Source of the DNA: Sediminihabitans luteus
GTDB taxonomy: Bacteria; Actinomycetota; Actinomycetes; Actinomycetales; Cellulomonadaceae
Length of the DNA: 64,000 nt
Assembly: GCF_002797595.1 (NCBI RefSeq)
Contig: NZ_PGFE01000001.1
Location: forward strand, 558,001 to 622,000
Direction: 5' to 3'
The stretch's first letter is position 1. Every line of letters starts with the position of its first letter. A program made the translations under genes and the position numbers. Of this stretch, positions 1-7,924 are shown in pieces. Under the pieces are notes generated by a model. It was not told where the DNA came from. It saw only the letters and a list, made by a program, of their open reading frames with translations, and did no database searches.

Positions 1-481
1 GGTCCGCCGCAGCGCTCTGCGCCGCGAACGCCAGCTGCGCGTCCCAGACGGCCGACTGCCGCTGCTGGTCGGTGTAGTAGGCCATGTCGGGCGTGGTCGT
101 CGCGTCGATCGTCCGCAGGTTCGTCGCGCAGCGCGTGGCGGCGTCGTCCGCGTGCCCCTGCGCGGTGGCGACCGTCGTGCGCGCCGTCTCGAGGGCGTCG
201 GCGTAGGTCCGCAGAGCCCCCGCCCCGGTGGTCATCGCGGTGCTCGCCGACTCCACGAGCAGCGCGACGCCCTCGACCGCGGTCGGGGCGGCGTCCCCCG
301 CCACCCCGACCCAGGCGTCACCCAGGGACCGCGCCCGCGCCCGCATGGACCGCATGACCGCGGCGAGCTCGTCGTGCACGGCGTCGAGCCCACGGGCGGC
401 CGACCTGATCGCCTCGGGATCGCCGTCGACCGGCGTCAGGACCGGCGCGGACGGGGCCCACGCGCCCCCGACGTAGGTCAT
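1..481 (-). CDS. Putative WXG-domain type VII secretion effector, N-terminal part
   Basis: Only the first 160 codons are visible; the gene runs off the left edge. The ATG at 481 overlaps the stop of the upstream small gene as ATGA, so translation is probably coupled. Residues 24-110 look like a helical WXG-type targeting domain: the turn LGDAWVGVAGDAA carries W57-V58-G59 and is followed by an Ala/Thr-rich helix (TGAGALRTYADAL). In actinobacteria such domains commonly head large secreted proteins whose C-terminus is a toxin or enzyme. The position directly behind a WXG-like partner, close to eccC, supports a type VII substrate. The C-terminal function cannot be known from this window. It might also be a non-toxic structural substrate. 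Confidence 0.6.
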   Translation of the reverse strand, partial: MTYVGGAWAPSAPVLTPVDGDPEAIRSAARGLDAVHDELAAVMRSMRARARSLGDAWVGVAGDAAPTAVEGVALLVESASTAMTTGAGALRTYADALETARTTVATAQGHADDAATRCATNLRTIDATTTPDMAYYTDQQRQSAVWDAQLAFAAQSAAAD

Positions 482-774
482 CGCATCTCCTGGGCGCCGC
501 GCGCGAGCACGCGGTCCTGCTCCTCGTAGGCCGCGCCCGCGTCGCCGAACTGGGTCGCGAGCTCGCCGAGGGCGACCGCCAGCGCGCCGAGCCCGGCCCC
601 CCAGTACTCGCCGAACTCCGTCGCGCCCGTCGTCACGTGCGGGTGCCCGGCGGCACCGGACGCCGCCGAGGCCGAGGTGACGGCGTCGCCCGCGTGGTCC
701 GCGAGCGCCCCCGCGAGGCTGCCGAGCGACGTCGCCGCCGCGTCGATCGCCTCGGTGTCGACGCGAAGCGTCAT
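478..774 (-). CDS. Small WXG/EspC-like type VII secretion target protein
   Basis: 98 residues, the size expected for Esx-type helical hairpins. The pattern around residues 44-60 (GHPHVTTGATEFGEYWGAGL, with W58) resembles the actinobacterial EspC/DUF2580-like type VII target family, in which a conserved Gly-His-Pro turn joins two helices. An AGAGGAGACG ribosome site precedes the ATG at 774. The gene is followed with a 4-nt overlap by the large WXG-domain gene, so it probably forms the heterodimer partner or targeting factor of that effector. Upstream lies a palindromic motif (849-862) shared with the other WXG100 gene at 2662. The family assignment rests on length and pattern only. Confidence 0.62.
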   Translation of the reverse strand: MTLRVDTEAIDAAATSLGSLAGALADHAGDAVTSASAASGAAGHPHVTTGATEFGEYWGAGLGALAVALGELATQFGDAGAAYEEQDRVLARGAQEMR

Positions 775-817
775 GGTCGTCTCCTCTCGTTCGGGCGGTC
801 GTGGACCGCGCGCCGCC

Positions 818-823
818 ATCGTG
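818..823 (-). promoter_or_regulatory. Candidate -10 box of the EspC-like/effector unit
   Basis: On the minus strand CACGAT lies 25 nt downstream of the palindrome, close to the 24 nt seen at the WXG100 promoter near 2720. It is weaker than consensus because the first T is C. Confidence 0.3.
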
Positions 824-846
824 CCAGACGGCGGAGCCGCAGCACC

Positions 847-864
847 ATGGGGAGAACTCCCCTC
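847..864. promoter_or_regulatory. Palindromic operator-like motif, copy 1
   Basis: ATGGGGAGAACTCCCCTC contains the inverted repeat GGGGAG-AA-CTCCCC. It lies in the 131-nt gap between the divergent genes starting at 774 (minus) and 906 (plus). A second copy with the same arms sits at 2745-2762 upstream of the WXG100 gene. In both cases the motif is about 24-25 nt upstream of a candidate minus-strand -10 box, where a class II activator would sit. The binding protein is unknown. Confidence 0.6.
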
Positions 865-893
865 TGCCGGTGCCCGGCCCGCGAGCGGGGCGG

Positions 894-899
894 TAGCGT
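894..899 (+). promoter_or_regulatory. -10 box of the leaderless gene at 906
   Basis: TAGCGT followed by six bases and then GTG at 906. The spacing implies a transcript starting at or next to the start codon, as at many other plus-strand genes here. Confidence 0.55.
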
Positions 900-905
900 G
901 TCGAT

Positions 906-1817
906 GTGAGCGACCAGCCCGAGCACCCCGACCACCCCTCGCAGGAGCCACCGACCGGTCCAGGCACGTCGTCCGGGACCCCTCGGTCCGAGGCCGGCAC
1001 AGGACGGCGTCTCGGAGGGCTCGTGCCTGGATCCCTGGTGGACCGCGGGCGCGCGGCGCTCTCGGGGGCCGGGTCCGCCCGGGCGAGCGTGAGCGCCCTC
1101 GGGCGGCGAGTGCGAGCGCCCGGCGGTCTCCTCGGGCCCGTCGCACCGGCCGTCGGGGTGCCCGCCGCCCCGGACGACGTGCTCGTGCGGGACGTGGGCG
1201 AGGTCGCGCGGCTGCTGCCACGGTCCGTGGTGCTCAGCACGTCGCTCGTGCGCGGCGACGTCGGCACGCTCGGGTGGACCGGTCGGATGTACGGGGTGGG
1301 GGCGCCGGAGTCGGTCGCCCTCGTGCGGGTCGTCCCGCCGCCGCGGGAGTCCAGGGCCTCGTCCGCCGCGAGGCTCGCGGTCGACCTGGCCGTCGACACC
1401 CTGGCCAACTCCTACGGCGGTGACGACGACCCGGCCCCGGTCGAGCTGATCGGCACGGACGGCCAGGTGCTCCTGCGGAGCACCCCGGCGCGCCGACGCC
1501 GCGGGGACCGCACGATCCGCGACGTCAGCCTCGCGGACGGCACCGTGATCGCGCACGTCGTGGCTCCCGCCGGCACGCACGGGCCCTGGGAGGTCGTCCC
1601 CGTCGTCGGTGCCGCCGCGGAGCCGATCCGCGCGGACCCGCAGGTGCTCCACCCCTCGCGGCCGTCGGCCGCGCGCGCGTGGCGCGGGTCGCGCGAGCTC
1701 GCGTCGGTCCGCACGGAGGGCAAGGAGCGCCTGCTGACGCTGGGAGACCCGCGGTCCGACGACGAGGCGCTGCTGGTCTGGTCCGCCGCGCTGAGCTGGT
1801 GGAGCGGGACCGTCTGA
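906..1817 (+). CDS. Uncharacterised protein in the type VII secretion locus
   Basis: 303 residues from GTG 906, chosen because a -10 box lies six bases upstream and the start fits the leaderless pattern. The first 35 residues are Pro/Ser/Thr-rich and probably disordered. The rest (about 90-303) looks like a soluble alpha/beta protein with no signal peptide and no membrane segment. I do not recognise the family. It is the only plus-strand gene in the first 24 kb and lies between the two WXG100-type units, convergent with the 1824-2369 gene. By position it might be a secretion chaperone (EspG-like) or an accessory factor, but I see no motif that proves this. Confidence 0.7.
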   Translation: MSDQPEHPDHPSQEPPTGPGTSSGTPRSEAGTGRRLGGLVPGSLVDRGRAALSGAGSARASVSALGRRVRAPGGLLGPVAPAVGVPAAPDDVLVRDVGEVARLLPRSVVLSTSLVRGDVGTLGWTGRMYGVGAPESVALVRVVPPPRESRASSAARLAVDLAVDTLANSYGGDDDPAPVELIGTDGQVLLRSTPARRRRGDRTIRDVSLADGTVIAHVVAPAGTHGPWEVVPVVGAAAEPIRADPQVLHPSRPSAARAWRGSRELASVRTEGKERLLTLGDPRSDDEALLVWSAALSWWSGTV

Positions 1818-1823
1818 CGGGCC

Positions 1824-2369
1824 TCAGGCCCGGTGCGCGTCGCCGCCCGCCAGGCACGCCTGCAGCGCTGCGACGACGCGGGGCGGAGCGCTGCACTGCA
1901 CCCGGATCCAGGTCCCGTCGGTCAGGCGGAGGCGCAGCACGCCGGCACCGACCGTCGGCGCGTAGGCCCCGCCCACCAGCCGCCCGTCGGTGACGGTCGA
2001 GCCGTCCGGGAGCAGCTGCCCCGGGGCGAGCATGCCGTGGGCCGCGACGTGATCGACCACCACCGGGTCGATGGCCGACGCCGGGAAGCGCTCGCGTCCC
2101 GCCGTGAGGCCCGCGCGGTCGACCACGACCTTCTCGTACCGGCGGGTCGACCAGACGGTCAGGAGCACGATCGGCCCGACGACGAGGGCGACCATGGGCC
2201 ACACGAGGGCGTCCCACCATCCCCGCACCGCGGTGTCGACGACGAATCCCAGCGCCGCGGGCACCAGGACCCAGCGCAGCGCGCGGCCGTAGCCGCCGCC
2301 CGTCTCGACGTACGGCAGGACGGCCGCCCCCACGTCGGGGCGGCCGTCCGAGGGTCGTGCCGAGGTCAC
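1824..2369 (-). CDS. Two-helix membrane protein, DUF3093-like
   Basis: 181 residues. The GTG at 2369 overlaps the stop of the WXG100 gene as GTGA. Two closely spaced hydrophobic helices lie at about residues 30-75 (WVLVPAALGFVVDTAVRGWW, then MVALVVGPIVLLTVWS), followed by a basic stretch and a mainly beta cytoplasmic C-terminus. The layout recalls the actinobacterial DUF3093 proteins, a bitopic or hairpin membrane family of unknown function; this is a weak match by pattern only. Coupling to the WXG100 gene suggests a role at the membrane in the same secretion process. No catalytic motif is visible. Confidence 0.65.
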   Translation of the reverse strand: MTSARPSDGRPDVGAAVLPYVETGGGYGRALRWVLVPAALGFVVDTAVRGWWDALVWPMVALVVGPIVLLTVWSTRRYEKVVVDRAGLTAGRERFPASAIDPVVVDHVAAHGMLAPGQLLPDGSTVTDGRLVGGAYAPTVGAGVLRLRLTDGTWIRVQCSAPPRVVAALQACLAGGDAHRA

Positions 2370-2662
2370 CGCGCGATGGCGGAGCCGAGACGCGCGTCGA
2401 GCTCCTCCATCGAGTCGGCCGCACGCGTGAGGAACGTGTGCATCTCCACGAGGCCCTCGACGGCGTTCTTCGCGCCCAGGTTGAACTGGTCGTACGACGC
2501 CATGAACTGGGTCGAGGCCTGGTCCGTCACGAAGCCGGAGGAGACGAGCGCCGTCACCTGCTTCATGAGGTCCGCGAGGATGTCGTCGAGGTGCCCCTTG
2601 CCAATCTCCAGACGGCCCGCTGCGTCCCGCATCTCGCTGTAGGTGACGTTGACGTTCGCCAT
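2366..2662 (-). CDS. WXG100 family protein (Esx-like secretion substrate)
   Basis: 98 residues with the typical Esx layout: helix (residues 8-38), turn, helix (48-95). In place of the Trp-X-Gly turn it has S42-G43-F44, and no Trp occurs in the whole protein, a variant also seen in other actinobacterial WXG100 proteins. The ATG at 2662 is preceded by AAGGCAGG at a suitable distance; longer upstream starts in frame would run through the promoter region. It is the most probable substrate or structural partner of the EccC-like ATPase encoded immediately upstream. It has its own promoter with the palindromic motif at 2745-2762. Confidence 0.85.
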   Translation of the reverse strand: MANVNVTYSEMRDAAGRLEIGKGHLDDILADLMKQVTALVSSGFVTDQASTQFMASYDQFNLGAKNAVEGLVEMHTFLTRAADSMEELDARLGSAIAR

Positions 2663-2716
2663 GTCGATCCCTGCCTTCTTGATCCGTCGTGGGCCGTGCG
2701 GCCCGTTGTCGTGGCA

Positions 2717-2722
2717 ACCGTA
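2717..2722 (-). promoter_or_regulatory. Predicted -10 box of the WXG100 unit
   Basis: TACGGT on the minus strand, 24 nt downstream of the palindrome and 54 nt before the ATG at 2662. It fits TANNNT. No clear -35 hexamer is seen, which is compatible with activator dependence. Confidence 0.4.
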
Positions 2723-2744
2723 CCGAACGGCACGGCGCCTGGGT

Positions 2745-2762
2745 ATGGGGAGTTCTCCCCAT
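2745..2762. promoter_or_regulatory. Palindromic operator-like motif, copy 2
   Basis: ATGGGGAGTTCTCCCCAT: perfect 8-bp arms around a 2-base centre. The arms match copy 1 (847-864). It sits in the 109-nt gap between the eccC stop and the WXG100 gene, immediately upstream of where a -35 element would be. Confidence 0.65.
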
Positions 2763-2771
2763 GCGCACACG

Positions 2772-5700
2772 TCATCCCACGGGCACCTGGACCCGTGTGA
2801 CCGCACCGCGTGCGACGTAGTAGCCCCGCCCGGGCGGGAACTCCGCGCGGGAGACCCGGGGCAGAGAGGTCTTGAGCAGCGCGTCGCCGTCCATCGCCTC
2901 GGGCTGCAGCAGCAGACCGCGACGGCCGTTCTTCATCTCGGCGAGCAGTGGCCACGGCGAGCTCCACCCGGAGGACTCGGCCTCGGCGACCACGAGACCC
3001 TGGCCTCGCTGCGCCGCCTTCATGAGGGCCACGAGCGGAGCGTCCGCAGCCGACTGGAGGTACTCGTCGACGCCCTCGACGAAGATCGCGAACGGTGCGT
3101 CCGCACGATCCTGCGCGACGTCCTGGGCCAGGGCGGCGACCGCGTCGACGTCGTGCGCCGTGCGCTCCCAGGCGACGGCGTCCAGGAGCGGGGATCCCGG
3201 GCGGCCCGCGAGCACGAGCCGCACCCCGGGGACCGCGCGCACCAGCGACCGCGCGAGCGCCGCGAGCGCGGTCGTGCGACCGCTCCCGACCGGGCCCGAG
3301 ACGAGGAAGGTGCCCTGCGGAGCCCAGCCCACCGGGCCGAGCGTCTCGTCGCCGATCCCGAGCACCGGCAGCCCCTCCGTCGAGCCGGGCAGGACGTCGG
3401 CGGTGTACTCGCGCGGCAGCGCACCGACGCGCGGCGCCTGCGCGACGCCGGCCCGACGCATCGACTCCCCGAGCCGCGCACACGCACGCGCCTGCTCGGC
3501 GACCGAGGTCGTGCCGCCCACGACCGCGACCTGGGTCTCGGCGCCGTCGACCACGGCGCGTCCCGGCGGCGAGGCCGGGGTGAGGACGTCGCCCGGGACG
3601 TCGAGCAGTCCGTAGCTGTCGTCGGACAGGCGCAGGACGACGTTGCGCTGCACGGCGGACCGCACCGCGGTCGGCACCGCGCCCGCGCGGTCCGCGGTGA
3701 GCGCGACGTGGATCCCGAGCTGGCGGCCCTCGGCCAGCACGTCACGGAACACGTCGAACCACGCAGCCCTGCCCGTGCCCGACTCGAAGTCGTCGCGGAA
3801 CCCGCCGAAACCGTCGACCAGGAGGAGGATGCGCGGTTCGTGCACGTTCCCGGTGAGCGCCCGGTACTCGCTGATGCTCGACGCCGAGGCCTCGGCGAAC
3901 AGCGGACCGCGCCGGTCCAGCTCGGAGCGCAGCATGCGCAGCAGGCGCACCACACGCTCGACGTCGTCGCCCATCACGACCGACCCGACGTGCGGGAGCG
4001 ACTCGAGCATCCGCAGGCTGCCGCCCGCGAAGTCGAGCCCGTAGACGTGCACGGGCCCGCCGCGGGGCGTGATCCCGGCCGCGACCCCGAGCGTGCGCAG
4101 GACGGTGCTCTTGCCCGCACCACCCGTGCCGTACACCGCGAGGTTGCCGTCGACGTCGGGCCGGAAGTAGATGGGTTCCTGCGCCTGGACCTGCGGGAGG
4201 TCGGCGACACCCACCAGGAGCTCGGCGTCGGTGCGCTGGCGCAGCCGGAGCAGGTCGTAGGCCGTCGCGAGCTCGTCGAGCCACGGCCGGCGCGGTGGCT
4301 CGACCTGCGCGTGCTTCGCCGCCGCCACGATCGTGCGCACGAGGCGTTCCTGGTCGTTCGGGCCCAGGTCGTCCTCGATCTCGACGACCGTGCCCTCGGG
4401 CTCCTCCCAGCGCACCTCGCCGCCGAACCGCAGCGCCGCGACCTCGATCCCGGCGGTCTGCTGCTCGGCCGTCGTCCACCCGCCCGCGTAGGCGGACTGG
4501 AAGACCTGCAGGCGCCCCGGCCCGGACTTCGCGACGCCGCGCCCGGGGATGCCCGGGTCGAAGTGCGCGGCGTCGGGCACGCCGACGACGTCGCTCGAGT
4601 CGGACTCGTCGGCCATGCGCAGCGCGATGCGCAGGTTGGTGTTGGCGCGCAGGTTGTCCTTGATCACGCCCGCCGGGCGCTGCGTCGCCATCACGAGATG
4701 GATGCCGAGCGAGCGCCCTCGCTGGGCGACGTCCACGACCCCGTCGACGAACTCGGGGACGTCGCCCACGAGCGCCGCGAACTCGTCGATCACGATGACC
4801 AGCGCGGGAGGTGCGTCCGGGTCCCCGCGCTTCTCGAGCTCGAGCAGGTCCTTCGCCTTCTTGCGGTTGAACAGGTGCTCACGGTGGTGCAGCTCGGCGC
4901 GCAGGCTCGTCAGCGCGCGACGCACCAGGTGCTGCGACAGGTCGGTCACGAGACCGACGCAGTGCGGCAGGTTGGTGCACTCGGCGAACGCCGACCCGCC
5001 CTTGTAGTCGACGAACAGGAACGTCACGCGGTCGGGGCTGTACTCGGCGGCCATGCCCAGCACCCACGCCTGGAGGAACTCCGACTTGCCCGAGCCGGTG
5101 GTCCCGCCCACGAGCGCGTGCGGTCCCTGCGTGCGCAGGTCGAGCTGCATCGGGTCGACGCCGGCCGAGCCCACGATCGCGCGCAGGCTCCCCGCCTTGC
5201 GCCGCGTGGGCGGCTGGGTCCGGTCGCGCAGGGAACGGTTCTGCCGCCACCGGTCCACGACCGCGTCGGACGACTCGGCCATCTCGTGCCCCAGCAGCGT
5301 CACGAGCGACACCGAGCGCGGGATGTCCGAGGAGTCCTCGACGAGCGCGCCCGCGTCGAACACGGGCGCCATGCGGCGCGCGTACTCGAGCGCGGCGTCC
5401 GGCTCGACGACCTCGGGCACGAGGTCGTCGATGGTGCGGCCGAGGCGCACGAGACCGACCCGCGCCCCCGTGGCCGAGACCTGGACATACGTGCGGCACG
5501 CCGCCGGGAGGGACGCGACGTCTGCCCCGACCCAGATCGGGAAGACACCCGCGTCGGCCCCCGCCTCGGCGAGCTGCGCCAGGCGCGACCGGTCGACGTC
5601 GACGTCGCCCGAGACGACGACGACGATCGCGGGCAGCGGGGACTGCGTGCCGTCGACCTTGCCCTCCGACACGTCGGCGCCGCGGTCGAGGGCCGCGTCG

Positions 5701-7229
5701 TCCTCGCGGATCGCTCCACGGCGCGCCGCCGCCCCGCGCCGCTCGGCGAGACGCACGCGCACGATCTCTTCGAGCTGCGCCACCAGCGCGCCCGCGCTGC
5801 CCGCCGAGTCGGCGAGGTGCGTGCCCTCGATCGGGCTCTGCGCGGACGACGTGTGCGGGAGCCAGGTGAGCCACCGCAGCGACGACGTCCAGTAGGGCGA
5901 GACCATCGCGGCGACGACGAGCTCGGCGGGCGAGTGCAGCGCCGTGAGCTGCACGAGCAGCGCGTTGAGGGGGCCGACGAGGTGCTGCTGGTCGCCCGCG
6001 AGGCCGATCGCGCCGGCGTCGTGCAGGTTCTCCACGACGGGCACGCCGCTGACCTCGGTGTGCTTCGCGAGCAGGTCGTCGAGCCGCTCCTGGAACTCGG
6101 CGAGCAGCTCGCCCTTGCCCGGGGTGTCGACCGTGCAGCGGGTCGGCATCGTGCCCGTGCCGAACCGGACGTTGAGGAACGACCAGTGCTCAGGTCGGCG
6201 CGTCCACAGGACCGGTCCGCGACGCATCGCCTCGGCGTACACCAGAGGCGTGGCGGGGGCCTCGACGAGACGGGCCGAGCGCTCGAGAGTCTCCTCGGTC
6301 GCGAGCGCGTCGCGCAGCGTCTCGAGTCGCTCGTCGAACCGGGCGATCGCCTTGGCGAGCCGCCGCTTGGCGCGCTGCTTGGACGTGATGTGGCTCCCGA
6401 TCAGCATGAGGGGGCTCATCAGCACGATCATGAGCGACGACACGCGCCCCGTCATCGCGAACATCGAGACACCGAGCAGGACCGGGGCGAGCAGCGCCAG
6501 GAACGGGAAGGTCTGCTCCTCCTCCTCGCGCGGAGGCTCGGGCGCGGTGAACGTCTCCCCCGGGTAGCGCGGCTCGACCTTGGGCGACCGGTTGAAGGGC
6601 ACCGGCCCGGCCTTGGCGACCACGCCCGCGGTCGCCCGTGCGGCGTGCGGCTCGACCACGAGGAACGTGTCGCCGATCTGCACGGTGACCGCCTGCTCGA
6701 CCCGGAGCCGGGTCACGGACGCGCCGTCCGCGACCACCCCGTTCGCCGAGCCGAGGTCGACGATCTCGATCGTGTCGCCGATGTCGATGCGCGCGTGGCG
6801 CTTGGACGCGAGCCGGTCCGACAGGATGAGGTCGACCCCGGGCGCCCGGCCGACGACGTAGCTGCCCTCCGGCAGGTCGACGGACCGCCCGGCGTCCGGC
6901 CCCTCGACCACGCGCACGCTCGCGCGCGGCGTGCGGTCCGTCACGACGCTCGACCGGTACGTGGCGTGGTCGACGAGCGAGAGCCGCGCCCCCGAGCCGA
7001 TCCACGCCTCGCCGAGCGCGGCGTCGGGCGGCAGGAGCACGGGCGCGTCCTGACCGGGGAGCTGCGCGTGCAGCGTGAGCTGCGGCGGCACCTGCGTGCC
7101 GGGCACCGCGCGCGGGTCGCGCGTCGCGACCGTGCGGGCGACCTCGCCGATCGTGGTCGCGGCGTCCGCGGTCACGACCAGGTCGTCCGAGCTGTGGTCC
7201 GCACGGACCAGCGTCACCTTCAGGCGCAC
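2772..7229 (-). CDS. eccC: EccC/EssC-type type VII secretion ATPase with ubiquitin-like and FHA domains
   Basis: 1485 residues; the membrane motor that binds and exports WXG100 substrates. In order: a ubiquitin-like (YukD/EccD-type) fold at about 1-90; an FHA domain at about 105-190 (VVGRAPG, SKRHARI, DLGSANG); two membrane helices at about 240-285; then three FtsK/SpoIIIE ATPase domains. Walker A motifs are GGTTGSGKS (about 708), YGTGGAGKST (about 1030) and SGPVGSGRTT (about 1308). The first has a full Walker B (VIVIDEFAAL); the second has LLLVDGFGGF without the Glu; the third has Arg instead of Lys in its P-loop, so only the first appears fully catalytic. The GTG at 7229 overlaps the upstream FHA gene by 10 nt. 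The fused FHA domain is like Firmicute EssC and unlike mycobacterial EccC. Confidence 0.9.
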   Translation of the reverse strand: MRLKVTLVRADHSSDDLVVTADAATTIGEVARTVATRDPRAVPGTQVPPQLTLHAQLPGQDAPVLLPPDAALGEAWIGSGARLSLVDHATYRSSVVTDRTPRASVRVVEGPDAGRSVDLPEGSYVVGRAPGVDLILSDRLASKRHARIDIGDTIEIVDLGSANGVVADGASVTRLRVEQAVTVQIGDTFLVVEPHAARATAGVVAKAGPVPFNRSPKVEPRYPGETFTAPEPPREEEEQTFPFLALLAPVLLGVSMFAMTGRVSSLMIVLMSPLMLIGSHITSKQRAKRRLAKAIARFDERLETLRDALATEETLERSARLVEAPATPLVYAEAMRRGPVLWTRRPEHWSFLNVRFGTGTMPTRCTVDTPGKGELLAEFQERLDDLLAKHTEVSGVPVVENLHDAGAIGLAGDQQHLVGPLNALLVQLTALHSPAELVVAAMVSPYWTSSLRWLTWLPHTSSAQSPIEGTHLADSAGSAGALVAQLEEIVRVRLAERRGAAARRGAIREDDAALDRGADVSEGKVDGTQSPLPAIVVVVSGDVDVDRSRLAQLAEAGADAGVFPIWVGADVASLPAACRTYVQVSATGARVGLVRLGRTIDDLVPEVVEPDAALEYARRMAPVFDAGALVEDSSDIPRSVSLVTLLGHEMAESSDAVVDRWRQNRSLRDRTQPPTRRKAGSLRAIVGSAGVDPMQLDLRTQGPHALVGGTTGSGKSEFLQAWVLGMAAEYSPDRVTFLFVDYKGGSAFAECTNLPHCVGLVTDLSQHLVRRALTSLRAELHHREHLFNRKKAKDLLELEKRGDPDAPPALVIVIDEFAALVGDVPEFVDGVVDVAQRGRSLGIHLVMATQRPAGVIKDNLRANTNLRIALRMADESDSSDVVGVPDAAHFDPGIPGRGVAKSGPGRLQVFQSAYAGGWTTAEQQTAGIEVAALRFGGEVRWEEPEGTVVEIEDDLGPNDQERLVRTIVAAAKHAQVEPPRRPWLDELATAYDLLRLRQRTDAELLVGVADLPQVQAQEPIYFRPDVDGNLAVYGTGGAGKSTVLRTLGVAAGITPRGGPVHVYGLDFAGGSLRMLESLPHVGSVVMGDDVERVVRLLRMLRSELDRRGPLFAEASASSISEYRALTGNVHEPRILLLVDGFGGFRDDFESGTGRAAWFDVFRDVLAEGRQLGIHVALTADRAGAVPTAVRSAVQRNVVLRLSDDSYGLLDVPGDVLTPASPPGRAVVDGAETQVAVVGGTTSVAEQARACARLGESMRRAGVAQAPRVGALPREYTADVLPGSTEGLPVLGIGDETLGPVGWAPQGTFLVSGPVGSGRTTALAALARSLVRAVPGVRLVLAGRPGSPLLDAVAWERTAHDVDAVAALAQDVAQDRADAPFAIFVEGVDEYLQSAADAPLVALMKAAQRGQGLVVAEAESSGWSSPWPLLAEMKNGRRGLLLQPEAMDGDALLKTSLPRVSRAEFPPGRGYYVARGAVTRVQVPVG

Positions 7230-7924
7230 GAGGAGCCGTCCTTGTCGTCGAGCAGGTGCAGGTCGTCCGCCGTGACGAGACGCGACGCGACCGCGTACTC
7301 GACCAGGCGGGCGCGACGGTTGGTCGCGAGCGAGCGGGGGCCGCCGCGCAGTCCCTTGACGCCGATGCGGTCGAGCTTGTCGCAGACCGTGTCGAGCTTG
7401 CGGTTGAACGTCGTCACGGGCAGGCCGAGCCGGGCCGCGGCGTCCGCGGTCGACGGGATCTCGGACAGCCCCGTGCCGTCGCGGCGCAGGATCGCCTCGG
7501 CGAGCGCGACGATGACCTGCTTCTGGCCGGTGCTGAACCCGACCGCGCCGATCGTCGTCGCGCCGCCCACCGGGTCGTCCGAGCGGATCTCCTGGTAGGG
7601 CGCGCCCGTGAGCCGCAGCCCTAGCTCGTACGTCGTCGGGCCGGCCGTGAAGACCACGGTCGTGGTCGGGAAGACGACGGGCAGCCGGGTCCCGGGCGCG
7701 AGCCAGGACTGGACCCCGCCGACGGCGTCCGAGACGGTCGCCGAGATGCGCGAGCCTCGGTTGACGAGCCACCAGATGCCCGAGTCCTGCAGCACGCGCA
7801 GGAACTGGCGGTGCAGGTACGGGTTGTCGTCGATCGCGAGGTCGCCGTCCCGGCCGACGTCGATCGTCCCCTCGTCGTTCGGGTAGAACCACTCGCCGCA
7901 GTACTCGAGCGCGATCTCGCTCAC
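7220..7924 (-). CDS. FHA-like protein with C-terminal winged-helix-like region
   Basis: 234 residues. The N-terminal half (about 1-115) looks like a degenerate FHA fold: a NPYLHRQF segment takes the place of the usual SRxH strand, then WLVNRGSRI. The C-terminal half (about 130-234) has a helical region (TGQKQVIVALAEAIL, then AARLGLPVTTFNRKLDTVCD) that resembles a helix-turn-helix. The GTG at 7924 overlaps the kinase stop as GTGA, and the gene overlaps eccC by 10 nt. It is probably an adaptor recognising phospho-Thr made by the neighbouring kinase, linking it to the ATPase. A direct DNA-binding role is possible but unproven. Confidence 0.75.
   Translation of the reverse strand: MSEIALEYCGEWFYPNDEGTIDVGRDGDLAIDDNPYLHRQFLRVLQDSGIWWLVNRGSRISATVSDAVGGVQSWLAPGTRLPVVFPTTTVVFTAGPTTYELGLRLTGAPYQEIRSDDPVGGATTIGAVGFSTGQKQVIVALAEAILRRDGTGLSEIPSTADAAARLGLPVTTFNRKLDTVCDKLDRIGVKGLRGGPRSLATNRRARLVEYAVASRLVTADDLHLLDDKDGSSCA

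Noticed and set aside
2643-7598. A 1651-codon open frame on the plus strand
   Set aside because: It lies antisense to eccC and the adjoining FHA gene, is full of Arg/Gly/His/Asp runs typical of shadow frames in GC-rich DNA, and has no recognisable domain.
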